Notes: generated by a model from the sequence alone, not told the origin. Numbered from the stretch's first letter, positions 8,597-17,707 are shown. The stretch is 64,000 nt of DNA from Arenibacter sp. ARW7G5Y1 (GCF_003201775.1 NZ_QJJZ01000011.1:62001-126000), one strand, 5' to 3'. Translations and numbers: made by a program.

Positions 8597-11500
8597 ATGG
8601 AAAATAGAATATTAAATATCCACCGTTTTTCGTTGCTTTTCTTCCTTTTATATTTGATCCCCAATGTTGGATTGGCCCAAGATTCAAAAAGGTTTACCCT
8701 CTTAAAATCTTCACAGACCAAAATAGAATTCAATAATAAGATCAAGGATGGAAAAGATGCCAATATCTTAATTTATTCCAATTTTTATGGAGGTGCTGGA
8801 GTAGGAGTTGGGGATTTTAACAATGATGGGTTACAAGATTTGTATTTTGCTGGCAATATGGTACCTGACAAGCTATATTTCAATCAAGGAAATTTTGAAT
8901 TCAAAGATGTTACGGAATTTGCAGGAATTAAGGATGATGGTGGTTGGTCTACTGGGGTAACGGTAGCGGATGTCAACAGTGATGGTTATCTGGATATCTA
9001 TGTCAGTCGGGAACTTTATGACGACAAGCCAGAGTGGAGAACCAATCTTTTATACATAAATAATGGATTTGGAAAATTTGTCGAATCGGCTGTAAAGTTT
9101 GGGATAGCAGATTCGCAAAGGACTAGGCATGCCACTTTTTTGGATTATGATAAAGACGGTTTATTGGATCTGTTTTTATTGACCCAGCCACCCAACCCGG
9201 GAAGTTATTCACCCTTTTCCGGTACCACTCTACTCAAAGAGGAATATCATGTTAAACTGTATAAGAATACCGGTAACAACTTTTTTATAGAAACGACGGA
9301 TGATGCGGGATTGATGCTAACTGGATTCCCAAACGGGGTTTCGGCAAGTGACCTCAATAATGATGGTTGGACCGATTTATATGTTGCCAATGATTTTAAT
9401 GCCCCTGATTTTCTTCTATTGAACAATCAGGATGGCACTTTTACCAATATATCAGATAATGCATTAAACCATATGTCCTATTATAGTATGGGAGTTGATG
9501 TAGCCGATATTAACAATGATGCCCTATTGGATATTTTTGTTGTGGACATGGTGGCCGAAGATAATTTTAGATTGAAATCGAACATGAGTGGAATGAATCC
9601 GGATTCATTTTGGAAGGTAGTCCAGGAGGGTGGTCACTACCAATATATGTACAATGCACTTCAATTAAATAATGGAAATGGAACTTTTAGCGATGTAGCA
9701 CAAATAACCGGGATGGCAGCTACCGATTGGAGCTGGTCCAACCTAATAGCCGATTTTGATAATGACGGTCTAAAGGATACCTATATTACCAATGGTCTTC
9801 TACATGATATTAGGAATACTGATGCTGACAAAAAAGTTGGAAAACTTATCAACGATGCCACTTTTAAGTTTTTACAGGAGAATCCCCAAGGTGGTAATGT
9901 CAATAGTGTTTTTGATATTTTGGACCTGGACAAGGTGCTTTCAGTTCTTCCCTCCCAACCCTTGCAAAATTACGCATTCAAAAACATGGGAAGTCTTAAT
10001 TTTGAAAAAGTAATGGATATTTGGGGCCTAAAGGAGAAATCGTTTTCCAATGGCTCAGCCTACGCCGATTTCGATAATGATGGGGATCTGGATCTAGTAG
10101 TAAATAACATAAATGAAAAAGCATTCATTTATAAAAATAACTCCGAGATACTAGGTGCAAGCAATTTTCTACGTATTAAATTAAACGACCCTACGAATCG
10201 CGCTCTTTTTGGCACTAAAGTTACATTGTACACTGGCGGGAACAAACAATTTTTGGAACATACCAATGTACGGGGCATTTATTCCACAAGTGAGCCCATT
10301 CTTCATTTTGGATTAAATACTACTATGGTTGTAGATAGTTTGGTGGTACAATGGCCAAACGACACTATAGAAGTCTTAACCGATGTTAGGACTAATCAAT
10401 TATTAGACTTGTATATGACCAACGGCATATATAAGTCCAATTTGAACATAAAAGTTCCGCCCCCCTTATTCAAAGAGACAAGAGAAGATTTGCCGTTTAA
10501 CTATACCCACATAGAAAACGATTTTGACGATTATGATTATCAAGTGTTGTTACCCCATAAAATGTCACAGTTTGGACCAGCTATTGCAAAAGGAGATATT
10601 AATAATGATGGACTAGAAGATATTTTTGTAGGAGCCGCATCTGGTATAGGGGCATCACTATTTATCGCAAACAAAAATGGTGGCTTCTCTAAAATGCAAG
10701 GTGATATATGGAAAAAGAATGCCCACTTTGAAGATGTCGATGCCTTGTTTGTGGATATCAATGGAGACAGTTTTCAAGATATATATGTGGTTAGTGGCGG
10801 AAATGAATATGAAGCCAATGATCCCCATTATATGGATCGACTATATTTAAATAATGGCAATGGTGGCTTCACAAACGGAACAATTCTCGATATTGATCTA
10901 GTAAGCGGTTCAAAGGTCGTTGCAGAAGACTTTGACAAAGATGGAGATATGGACCTTTTTGTTGGAGGGAGGCATGTACCTCATCAGTATCCCAGACCAG
11001 CAACAAGTATGATTCTAAAAAATGAAAATGGAACATTGATAAACCGAACCACTGATATAGCCCCGGAATTAAAGGAATTGGGGATGGTTACCGATGCTAC
11101 ATGGTGTGATTACGACAATGATGGGGATCAAGATCTTATTGTTGTAGGGGAATGGATGCCTATTACGATATTTAGAAATGATCAAGGCCATTTTAAGAAA
11201 CAGGCAAATCCTGTATTGGATGGAACATCGGGCTGGTGGTACAGCTTAGAGAAAGGAGATTTTGACCAAGATGGAGATATAGATTTCATTGCTGGTAATA
11301 TTGGGCTAAACTATAAATACAAAACTTCCCCAAGTAAACCTTTCGATATTTACTATAATGATTTTGACAACAATGGTAATTATGATATTGTACTGGGGTA
11401 TTACAACGGTGAAAAGCATTACCCCTTGAGGGGATTTTCGTGTTCGTCTGAACAAATACCAGGCCTAAAAAACAAAATAAAAATGTATGATCTATTCGCT

Positions 11501-11941
11501 TCTATGGAAATAGATCAAGTTTATGGTAAAGAAAATTTGGAAACATCCTTGCATTACAAAGCTGATACCTTTGCCTCTTCCTACATAGAAAATTTAGGTA
11601 ATGGCAATTTCAAGGTTTCTGCGTTACCCAATATGGCTCAGTTATCCAATATCAATGATATACTATTGGAGGATTTTAATCTGGATGGTAATCTGGATGT
11701 TTTGGCTGTGGGGAATTTATTTGTTTCTGAAATAGAAACACCTCGGAACGATGCGGGCAGCGGGATATTGTTATTGGGAGATGGGAAAGGTACCTTCGAC
11801 CCGGTCGGAGTTGTGGACAGTGAATTTTTCGCCAATAAGGATGCCAAAGGAATTATATCTGTTTTAAACGGAGATAAAAAATGGGTGATAGTTGCAAACA
11901 ATAACGATAAGCTACAATTTTTTGAACAAAAAAAGAAATAG
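8597..11941 (+). CDS. FG-GAP/VCBS repeat protein with ASPIC/UnbV domain
   Basis: 1114 residues with a signal peptide (about 1-28, ending NVGLAQ). It contains about 14 FG-GAP-type calcium-loop repeats, each with an acidic D-x-[DN]-x-[DN]-G-x-x-D core: for example GDFNNDGLQDLYFAG, ADVNSDGYLDIYVS, GDINNDGLEDIFVG and EDFDKDGDMDLFVGG. An ASPIC/UnbV-type domain lies in the middle (about 520-600, FGTKVTLYTGG... to ...DSLVVQWPND). The fold should be one or two extracellular beta propellers. Such proteins often accompany SusCD genes in Flavobacteriaceae; I infer a surface-exposed or periplasmic binding role with the upstream transporter. No catalytic site is visible. Confidence 0.85.
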   Translation: MENRILNIHRFSLLFFLLYLIPNVGLAQDSKRFTLLKSSQTKIEFNNKIKDGKDANILIYSNFYGGAGVGVGDFNNDGLQDLYFAGNMVPDKLYFNQGNFEFKDVTEFAGIKDDGGWSTGVTVADVNSDGYLDIYVSRELYDDKPEWRTNLLYINNGFGKFVESAVKFGIADSQRTRHATFLDYDKDGLLDLFLLTQPPNPGSYSPFSGTTLLKEEYHVKLYKNTGNNFFIETTDDAGLMLTGFPNGVSASDLNNDGWTDLYVANDFNAPDFLLLNNQDGTFTNISDNALNHMSYYSMGVDVADINNDALLDIFVVDMVAEDNFRLKSNMSGMNPDSFWKVVQEGGHYQYMYNALQLNNGNGTFSDVAQITGMAATDWSWSNLIADFDNDGLKDTYITNGLLHDIRNTDADKKVGKLINDATFKFLQENPQGGNVNSVFDILDLDKVLSVLPSQPLQNYAFKNMGSLNFEKVMDIWGLKEKSFSNGSAYADFDNDGDLDLVVNNINEKAFIYKNNSEILGASNFLRIKLNDPTNRALFGTKVTLYTGGNKQFLEHTNVRGIYSTSEPILHFGLNTTMVVDSLVVQWPNDTIEVLTDVRTNQLLDLYMTNGIYKSNLNIKVPPPLFKETREDLPFNYTHIENDFDDYDYQVLLPHKMSQFGPAIAKGDINNDGLEDIFVGAASGIGASLFIANKNGGFSKMQGDIWKKNAHFEDVDALFVDINGDSFQDIYVVSGGNEYEANDPHYMDRLYLNNGNGGFTNGTILDIDLVSGSKVVAEDFDKDGDMDLFVGGRHVPHQYPRPATSMILKNENGTLINRTTDIAPELKELGMVTDATWCDYDNDGDQDLIVVGEWMPITIFRNDQGHFKKQANPVLDGTSGWWYSLEKGDFDQDGDIDFIAGNIGLNYKYKTSPSKPFDIYYNDFDNNGNYDIVLGYYNGEKHYPLRGFSCSSEQIPGLKNKIKMYDLFASMEIDQVYGKENLETSLHYKADTFASSYIENLGNGNFKVSALPNMAQLSNINDILLEDFNLDGNLDVLAVGNLFVSEIETPRNDAGSGILLLGDGKGTFDPVGVVDSEFFANKDAKGIISVLNGDKKWVIVANNNDKLQFFEQKKK

Positions 11942-12102
11942 TGTTATTTCTTAAGATTTTAGTTTATGCGCGAGCAATAACTCTGTCAGCATAAAAATCA
12001 CTTAGGTTGGACTACAATAGCTTAAAAAAAGTATTGGTTTAGGTGGTTTATATTTGTTTAAAGAGGTACAAAGTTAACGCCAAATAATTCTTTTATAGTA
12101 TT

Positions 12103-12133
12103 AAAAAAAGCTCACTTTTCAGTGAGCTTTTTT
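12103..12133. terminator. bidirectional terminator
   Basis: Perfect hairpin with arms AAAAAAGCTCACT and AGTGAGCTTTTTT (13 bp, loop TTTC). T-runs occur on both strands, so it serves the convergent FG-GAP gene and the minus-strand DUF2911 gene. Confidence 0.85.
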
Positions 12134-12152
12134 AATTAAGTACTTGGAAGTG

Positions 12153-12998
12153 CTACTTGGCCCCCCACTCTTTCAAGGAGTCTTTATTCATTTTAACATA
12201 GTCCGCATTACCAGCAGCTTCGGCAGCAGCCAGCGATTTTTTTGCAGTTTCAATGGCCTGTTTTTTATCGCCGGCCTTGGCGTAGATCAAAGATTGTTGT
12301 CTCAACTGCCAAAAAGCAGGTTTTTCCGTTAAGCTCATAGCTTTATCCATCCATTCCTTGGCTTTGTTGATATCCTTTCCGGAATTCATATAGTATACGG
12401 CAGCTGCGTAATAATCATTGGCATCCGGGCCTTTCATCACTTTATCTATGGCACTCGTAACCGCCTTATCCGTAGGAACGTCAAATTTAACCCCAACATA
12501 GACATCAGACCAAAGCAAGCCTAAAGTGGCAGCGTTATCAGAAAGCCCGTCGATAGAAATCGTAAATGTTTCAACTTTAAATGGCAATTTTTGCACAGGA
12601 GCAGTGGTTTTGGCTGCTACTTTGCTATCGTCCCATTTGGCCGGTGTTCCTCCGCCGTCAGCTTCAGTATAAAAAATAACTTCCCAAGAAGTAGTTCCCG
12701 GCTTGGTATAAATGGCATAGGAACCAGCTTTAAGTTCTTGACTTCCAATCATTACATTGTCGCTAAAAGTAACTTTGGTCCTGGCATTGGCCCCGGTTCT
12801 CCACAATTTATCATAAGGAACCAAATCGCCAAATATAGTTCTGCCCCGCATGGACGGTCGGGAATATTCCACGGTAACATCTGTTAATCCGACTTTCTGG
12901 ATAAGTGTCGAGGACGGACTCGGTTGCGGTGTGTTGATCTGTGCCTGTACTCCAAGAGAGACGGCAATCATTACTACTAAAAGGGTTATTTTTTTCAT
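12153..12998 (-). CDS. DUF2911 secreted protein with TPR-like tail
   Basis: 281 residues with a signal peptide (MKKITLLVVMIAVSLGVQA). The central region (about 30-170) is DUF2911, recognised by VEYSRPSMRGRTIFGDLVPY and WRTGANARTKVTFS. The C-terminal 90 residues are alpha-helical and repeat-like (AAAVYYMNSGKDINKAKEWM, then QSLIYAKAGDKKQAIETAKK), consistent with two tetratricopeptide-type hairpins. Probably periplasmic. Function is unknown for the family. The gene is monocistronic, reading toward a bidirectional terminator. Confidence 0.85.
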   Translation of the reverse strand: MKKITLLVVMIAVSLGVQAQINTPQPSPSSTLIQKVGLTDVTVEYSRPSMRGRTIFGDLVPYDKLWRTGANARTKVTFSDNVMIGSQELKAGSYAIYTKPGTTSWEVIFYTEADGGGTPAKWDDSKVAAKTTAPVQKLPFKVETFTISIDGLSDNAATLGLLWSDVYVGVKFDVPTDKAVTSAIDKVMKGPDANDYYAAAVYYMNSGKDINKAKEWMDKAMSLTEKPAFWQLRQQSLIYAKAGDKKQAIETAKKSLAAAEAAGNADYVKMNKDSLKEWGAK

Positions 12999-13160
12999 GT
13001 TAATACGTGTTTATTGTTTAAAGGCTAATTTACGTATTAAAAGACTAATCTGGAAGTCTTAAATAAATATTGGTCCAGTGAAAACCGTTCAGACCAAGCT
13101 TATGGCTCCTGATAAGCGTAGGGGGCATATAAATAACACTTAGTGAATAAAAGTTAAACC

Positions 13161-13220
13161 TCAGGGCAGGCCTGTCTGCCGACAAAGGCAGGCCTGTCTG
13201 CCGACATAGGCAGGCCCTGA
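13161..13220. repeat. REP-like tandem palindromic repeat
   Basis: Two identical 20-base units at 13165-13184 and 13187-13206 (GGCAGGCCTGTCTGCCGACA), 22 bases apart, plus a partial third copy from 13209. The cluster is bounded by inverted TCAGGGC (13161-13167) and GCCCTGA (13214-13220). Each unit is itself palindromic around AGGCCT. It is strikingly GC-rich against an AT-rich background, and intergenic. Confidence 0.75.
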
Positions 13221-13236
13221 ACCCAATAATAGGAAG

Positions 13237-13292
13237 CGACCCTAGGGTCGAGGTATTGAACCTAGATCCCGCCGAAAATGGCGGGATTAGTT
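13237..13292. repeat. palindrome and strong hairpin next to the REP-like repeat
   Basis: A perfect 14-base palindrome CGACCCTAGGGTCG (13237-13250) is followed by an 8-bp hairpin ATCCCGCC/GGCGGGAT (13266-13273, 13280-13287) with a 6-base loop. The flanks TTGAACCTAG and TTAGTTCAA extend the stem imperfectly. There is no T-run after it, so it is not a standard terminator. It is probably part of the same dispersed repeat family. The rest of 13,000-13,438 shows no gene. Confidence 0.6.
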
Positions 13293-13438
13293 CAACTTGC
13301 AATTTTAAGTGCGTCTTACTGACTTCCCAAAATTGAGTTTCACTAATAAATAAAATAGTACAGGAATTTATTAATGAAAATTAGCCCATCAACTTTTACT
13401 TCTTTTTAGTAAATTTAATAAGCTTTAATTCCCAGTGG

Positions 13439-13702
13439 ATGCCAGAAAACAAAACCCAGCCTGCCAAGAATTCCTTTATTTCGTTTTTAAACGCTCTTGG
13501 GTATGAAGAAAAACGTAAGGATGCGCAAACCTTTTTAGATATAATTAAAGATATAACCCATAAAACACCAGTGGTGTGGGGTGAAAGCATAACAGGATTA
13601 GGAAGTTATCAAGATAAATATGATTCTGGAAGGGAGGGAACTATGTCCATGACCCGGTTTTTCCGGGCAATATCAATTTTCGGAACATTTGGAACTCCAT
13701 AA
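13439..13702 (+). pseudogene. truncated DUF1801-family gene
   Basis: The first 65 codons match the start of DUF1801 proteins well (FLNALGYEEKRKDAQTFLDI, then PVVWGESITGLGSYQDKYDS and GREG). After GREG the usual continuation (a W-F-x-x-G-F/S-P-R-type segment and the second half of the domain) is missing in all three forward frames. The frame runs 22 unrelated codons to a stop at 13702. This looks like a deletion or rearrangement at about 13640 rather than a simple frameshift. The gene starts about 150 bases after the repeat cluster. A functional short protein cannot be fully excluded. Confidence 0.65.
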
Positions 13703-13790
13703 AACGATTCTCCAATACACAACTGAATGTGCCGGCTCAATTGATATAGTCATGCTATGAATCTTATATAAATAAAAATTCCCGATAGAT

Positions 13791-14387
13791 ATGGATTTAC
13801 AAAATTTTACAAAGTATTTAAAAGCCAAGGCAAACATACCTGAGCAGGAATTTCAGCTATTGATAAAAAAAGTAAAATTTAAAAATATTGAAAAAGGGGA
13901 ATTATTATTGCGTCCTGGAGAAATTTGTCGGCATTCCTTTTTTGTTGAAAAGGGTCTCCTGCGGTCATTTACGGTAGGCAACTCCGGTAAGGAACACATT
14001 ATACAATTTGGTTCGGAAAATTGGATAGTTTCGGATCGGAGCAGTACTTTCTTTAATGAACCCTCAGATTTGTTTATCGATGCCATAGAGGATACCAAGG
14101 TAGTTTTAATAAATTCTGATTTTATAGAGGCTGCTAGTGAAATAAGTTCCTCTTTTAGGCATTACAATCAAATGGCACTTCAGAACCATATCCGACATCA
14201 ACAGAAAAGAATCAATCTTTTATTGAGTGCCAGTGCCGAAGCGCGATATTTAAATTTTATACAATTATACCCCGATTTAACCCTCAGGGTCCCGCAATGG
14301 ATGATAGCTTCCTATTTGGGCATTACCCCTGAAAGTCTAAGTAGGGTACGCAAAGAATTGGCCCATAAAAACTTTAGACCAAACTAA
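13791..14387 (+). CDS. Crp/Fnr-family transcriptional regulator
   Basis: 198 residues. An N-terminal cyclic-nucleotide-binding-type beta barrel (about 10-115: KGELLLRPGEICRHSFFVEK, GKEHIIQFGSENWIV) is joined by a long helix to a C-terminal winged helix region (about 165-190: VPQWMIASYLGITPESLSRV). This is the common short Bacteroidota Crp/Fnr form. There is no cysteine cluster for an Fe-S centre, so it is not an Fnr-type oxygen sensor. The ligand is unknown. It stands alone upstream of a pirin gene in the same direction, and regulation of the pirin gene is possible but not shown. Confidence 0.88.
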   Translation: MDLQNFTKYLKAKANIPEQEFQLLIKKVKFKNIEKGELLLRPGEICRHSFFVEKGLLRSFTVGNSGKEHIIQFGSENWIVSDRSSTFFNEPSDLFIDAIEDTKVVLINSDFIEAASEISSSFRHYNQMALQNHIRHQQKRINLLLSASAEARYLNFIQLYPDLTLRVPQWMIASYLGITPESLSRVRKELAHKNFRPN

Positions 14388-14463
14388 TCCTATCTTACCA
14401 TACATCAATGCACAGGAGTAAAAGTTCCCATAATATTGTAATACAATTTAAGATGGGTAATAA

Positions 14464-15342
14464 ATGAAGACAAAAAATATAGAAATAGTGGTTGCACCAA
14501 GAGAGCCCCACTATGTTGGTGATGGATTTAGAGTGCATAATTTTATACCGAGCGGATATAGATTGGATATGGAAAGAATGGATCCCTTTATCCTTCTGGA
14601 TTACAATTCCCCTTTCTACTTCCCTCCTACCGATAAGCCTAGAGGAGTAAGTGTACATCCTCACAGGGGTTTTGAAACGGTTACCATAGCCTATCAGGGG
14701 AAAGTGGCCCATCATGATAGTTCGGGCAATAGCGGCGTAATAGATGTTGGCGACGTCCAGTGGATGACCGCTGCTTCGGGAATACTTCACAAAGAATATC
14801 ACGAAGAGAAATTTAGCAAGGAAGGGGGGTATTTTCAAATGGCGCAACTGTGGGTCAACCTTCCCGCCAAGTACAAAATGTCCACACCAAAATATCAGGG
14901 AATTACCAATTCACAGATTAACAAATATCAATTGACAGATAATAAAGGAATTATTGAGGTGGTTGCCGGGAGTTATAAGGGTATTAAAGGTGCGGCGTCT
15001 ACTTTTTCACCAGTAAACGTGTTCAATGCAAGGCTTGAAGCAGGTGCCAAAGCAGGATTTACTTTTCCAGCTAACTTCAATACTGCATTGTTGGTGGTAG
15101 ATGGGGAGATTAATGTGAATGGCTCAGAGACCATAGCAGAAAATCATTTTGTGCTCTTCGAAAATGAAGGGGAGGAATTTAGTATTGAGGCCTCAAAAAA
15201 ATCAACTGTACTGATTCTAAGTGGAGAACCGTTAAACGAACCCATAGCTGCCCAAGGACCATTTGTAATGAATACACCTGAACAAATAGCCCAGGCCATT
15301 AAAGATTATAATTTGGGGAGATTTGGCTATTTGGAAGAATAA
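14464..15342 (+). CDS. pirin family protein
   Basis: 292 residues, two cupin domains. The N-terminal cupin carries the metal-binding set: SVHPHRGFETVTIAYQG gives the paired His, followed by HHDSSGNSGVIDVGDVQWMT and GILHKEYHEE. The C-terminal cupin is about residues 165-270. Pirins are cupin-fold iron proteins, and some bacterial ones have quercetinase activity or act as redox-dependent regulators; which applies here is open. It is followed after 57 bases by a small GNAT gene and an Fe-S gene, probably one transcript. Confidence 0.92.
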   Translation: MKTKNIEIVVAPREPHYVGDGFRVHNFIPSGYRLDMERMDPFILLDYNSPFYFPPTDKPRGVSVHPHRGFETVTIAYQGKVAHHDSSGNSGVIDVGDVQWMTAASGILHKEYHEEKFSKEGGYFQMAQLWVNLPAKYKMSTPKYQGITNSQINKYQLTDNKGIIEVVAGSYKGIKGAASTFSPVNVFNARLEAGAKAGFTFPANFNTALLVVDGEINVNGSETIAENHFVLFENEGEEFSIEASKKSTVLILSGEPLNEPIAAQGPFVMNTPEQIAQAIKDYNLGRFGYLEE

Positions 15343-15399
15343 AGTGTAAATTGGAAGTAAGATTATATAACTAGTAGTAAACGATTAATCAAGATACCT

Positions 15400-15693
15400 A
15401 TGGACTACAATTTGATAGATAATGCAGAGGCCAAGCAATATGAATATCATATTGATGGCGTTATTGCGAAAATTGAATATATAAAGGCAAAGAATAAAAT
15501 TTACCTTACCCACACCGAGGTTCCCAAGGAATTGGAAGGTAAAGGAGTGGCCTCCTCATTGGTTAAAGAAGTTTTGGCAGATGTGGAAAAAAAGGGATTG
15601 ACCCTAGTGCCCATGTGTCCATTTGTTGCTGCCTATATTAAAAGGCATCCCGAATGGAAAAAATTGGTCTTAAAAGGAATTAATATTGCATAA
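15400..15693 (+). CDS. small GNAT-type N-acetyltransferase (YjdJ-like)
   Basis: 97 residues, matching the small GNAT_acetyltr family. Visible are IYLTHTEVPKELEGKGVASS, in which the acetyl-CoA pyrophosphate loop is the Q/R-x-x-G-x-G/A equivalent (EGKGVAS), and the C-terminal signature LVPMCPFVAAYIKRHPEW. These compact enzymes have only the acetyl-CoA half of a normal GNAT fold. The substrate is unknown. The stop codon is three bases before the next ATG, so it is coupled to the Fe-S protein. Confidence 0.85.
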   Translation: MDYNLIDNAEAKQYEYHIDGVIAKIEYIKAKNKIYLTHTEVPKELEGKGVASSLVKEVLADVEKKGLTLVPMCPFVAAYIKRHPEWKKLVLKGINIA

Positions 15694-15695
15694 AT

Positions 15696-15926
15696 ATGGA
15701 ACAAAAGGAAAATTTTAAGGAATACAACAATGGTGAAATTACAGTGGTCTGGAAACCATCAAAATGTATTCATGCAGGTATTTGTGTAAAAACATTGCCC
15801 CAAGTCTATAACCCAAAAGCCAAACCATGGATAACCCCTGAAAAGGCTTCGACGGAAGCATTGAAATCGCAAATCCTAAAATGTCCGTCAGGTGCCTTGT
15901 CATTTTACCCGGACGGAAAACGTTGA
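15696..15926 (+). CDS. divergent 4Fe-4S mono-cluster protein
   Basis: 76 residues of the Fer4_19 type. Cysteines appear as KCIHAGICVKTLPQVY (Cys-x5-Cys) and LKCPSGALSF near the C-terminus, the reduced pattern of this family, with the motif PWITPEKAS between them. It probably binds one iron-sulfur cluster. In many genomes this family is encoded beside or fused to the small GNAT protein found immediately upstream, which supports both calls. Precise role is unknown. Confidence 0.8.
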   Translation: MEQKENFKEYNNGEITVVWKPSKCIHAGICVKTLPQVYNPKAKPWITPEKASTEALKSQILKCPSGALSFYPDGKR

Positions 15927-15943
15927 AAAGTTATATGAATTGA

Positions 15944-16069
15944 CAATATTGCAATACACGATTCGTCTATATAGAGTATCTTTATGCGGGACTATACAAT
16001 TATGAAAAAGGATTAGATCCCTATGTTAATGAAGGAATAAGCAAAAAAGAAGCCAACAAGAATGATTAA
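15944..16069 (+). pseudogene. possible ORF remnant
   Basis: A 41-codon frame opens after a stop at 15941, has no usable start codon and ends at TAA 16067-16069. Its end (YAGLYNYEKGLDPYVNEGIS, then KKEANKND) has normal protein-like composition. It overlaps the start of the next gene. It may be a leftover of a decayed gene; it is not recognised. Confidence 0.25.
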
Positions 16070-16604
16070 TATATTTCACCGCAGTTTTCATATTATAGCA
16101 AGTAAAATATGTATTTCTTTGTGGGTGCTGGTTATAATCCTAAGTTGTTCCGAGGAAAAAAAGATAAGTCACTTGGACCCTATAAACTGGGAAAAGAAAT
16201 ACACAGCCCTTCCTTCCAACGACAGTCTTATTAAAGGGAGTTCCTATCTGTCTATTTACTCATCCATATACGATGGCACGGAGAAAACATTGCATCATTT
16301 AACGGCTACGGCCAGTATGAGAAATGTAAGCAATACGGATTCCATTTATATTCTAAAAGCTGATTATTACAATACCCAAGGAGATCTTATCCGCACCTAT
16401 TTTAACAAGCCTATATTCCTAAAACCCTTGGAAACCATAGAAATTGTTATTGACCAAGATGATGAATATGGTGGTACAGGTGCAAATTTTGTTTTTGATT
16501 GGGCCGTACAATCCAATAATCACGAGCCCATATTTGAGGCCGTAATGATCTCCACCACCGGCCAACAGGGAATCTCTTTTACCACACGGGGAATAAAATT
16601 GTAG
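16062..16604 (+). CDS. DUF3124 lipoprotein
   Basis: 180 residues. The N-terminus has a hydrophobic segment ending in a lipobox-like LVIILSC, so Cys is probably lipidated after cleavage. The remainder fits DUF3124: YLSIYSSIYDGTEKTLHHLT, ATASMRNVSNTDSIYIL, and FLKPLETIEIVIDQDDEYGG with GANFVFDW. Predicted beta-rich and periplasmic. Function is unknown. It stands alone. Confidence 0.8.
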   Translation: MINIFHRSFHIIASKICISLWVLVIILSCSEEKKISHLDPINWEKKYTALPSNDSLIKGSSYLSIYSSIYDGTEKTLHHLTATASMRNVSNTDSIYILKADYYNTQGDLIRTYFNKPIFLKPLETIEIVIDQDDEYGGTGANFVFDWAVQSNNHEPIFEAVMISTTGQQGISFTTRGIKL

Positions 16605-16711
16605 TCCTTGGGGATTCATGTATTAATTTGCTTTAAGTTAGTCTTAAAGTACAGTAGTGAATTGTTACATACCCATTTACAATCAATACATTAAAAATAA
16701 GCCTTACTTGC

Positions 16712-17002
16712 ATGAATATCATTCACAATATCCCTGAAAATATATTTGAGAGTACTGGAATTGTAGCAGGTCTTTGTGCTTGCCTGGTTATTGCCTTACA
16801 GGTTTATAAGGAATACCGGTTTAAAGGCCCCAGTAGCCTCTCCAACGGCTTTGTTTTTGGATGGGTATTTATATATCTGTTTTGGTGTTTTTACGGAATT
16901 CGTTTTAATACTTTGGCCCTTTGGCTTACCAACGCCATCGCCGTAGTCCTGCAATTGGCTCTTTGCTTTATTGTGGTCCGAAAAAGAAAACTATATACTT
17001 AA
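16712..17002 (+). CDS. SemiSWEET-type three-helix transporter
   Basis: 96 residues with three hydrophobic helices (about 17-33, 47-63, 70-89). The pattern of an early ALQVYKEYRFKGPSSLS (the PQ-loop position followed by K-G-x-S-x-S) and a late LWLTNAIAVVLQLAL (the conserved Asn of helix 3) matches SemiSWEET sugar or small-solute transporters, which act as dimers. The usual PQ is replaced by LQ. The next gene, YhhN, starts 33 bases later and may share a transcript. Confidence 0.65.
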   Translation: MNIIHNIPENIFESTGIVAGLCACLVIALQVYKEYRFKGPSSLSNGFVFGWVFIYLFWCFYGIRFNTLALWLTNAIAVVLQLALCFIVVRKRKLYT

Positions 17003-17035
17003 GAAACCTAGCCATTGGAACATTAATTTTTTAGC

Positions 17036-17707
17036 ATGAAAACAAGGCAGAATGCCTTTATGGGCGTATTTATTCTTTTGGTGCTGTTGGATCTGGTAAC
17101 AGGATACTTGCACTTTCAAGGCTTGAGGCAATTGAGCAAGCCGCTTATACTGCTTTCGCTGATATTGTTTTTTGGGATATACGGAAGGCAACTAGCCAAA
17201 AAAATCTATCGCTATATCTTATTGGCTCTTTTCTTTTCATTATTGGGAGACATATTCTTGCTCTATGATCATCTCTCACCTATGTATTTTATGCTTGGAC
17301 TAGTAGCTTTTCTCCTTGCCCATATAACTTATGCCTTGGTATTTCTTATCCAGGGCAAAAGCATATTAAAGAGGAAAGTGCCTTTGGTCGCTTTATTGCT
17401 GCTGGTATACGGCACTACCCTTTTCATAATTCTACAAGATAACTTAGGCACGTTGAAAATCCCTGTAATTATTTATATCCTGGGTATTCTAGCAATGGCC
17501 ATTACGGCCTATAGTAGAAAGGACCTTGTAGGTCCAACAAGTTTCAAATTGGTATTTATTGGAGCAGTATTCTTTATCTTGTCCGATAGCATCCTGGCCA
17601 TCAATAAGTTTCTTATCACAGTACCGGGATCACATATTCTGGTAATGGGCACGTACGCCACAGCTCAATATTTAATTGTTAGAGGTCTCTTGCTTAGTAA
17701 AGACTGA
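17036..17707 (+). CDS. YhhN/TMEM86 family membrane protein (lysoplasmalogenase-like)
   Basis: 223 residues, about 8 hydrophobic helices. The motif FFSLLGDIFLLYD (about residues 66-78) and the late VFFILSDSILAINKF (about 178-192) supply the paired conserved Asp of the YhhN family. Mammalian TMEM86 members hydrolyse the vinyl-ether bond of lysoplasmalogens; the bacterial activity is inferred only. Integral inner-membrane protein. Confidence 0.85.
   Translation: MKTRQNAFMGVFILLVLLDLVTGYLHFQGLRQLSKPLILLSLILFFGIYGRQLAKKIYRYILLALFFSLLGDIFLLYDHLSPMYFMLGLVAFLLAHITYALVFLIQGKSILKRKVPLVALLLLVYGTTLFIILQDNLGTLKIPVIIYILGILAMAITAYSRKDLVGPTSFKLVFIGAVFFILSDSILAINKFLITVPGSHILVMGTYATAQYLIVRGLLLSKD

Noticed and set aside
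13045-13302. 85-codon minus-strand frame across the repeat cluster
   Set aside because: Its reading is made of the palindromic repeat itself; no initiation context and no protein-like pattern.
14395-14847. 150-codon minus-strand frame opposite the pirin gene
   Set aside because: The plus-strand pirin motifs occupy the same bases. The frame has no recognised domain.
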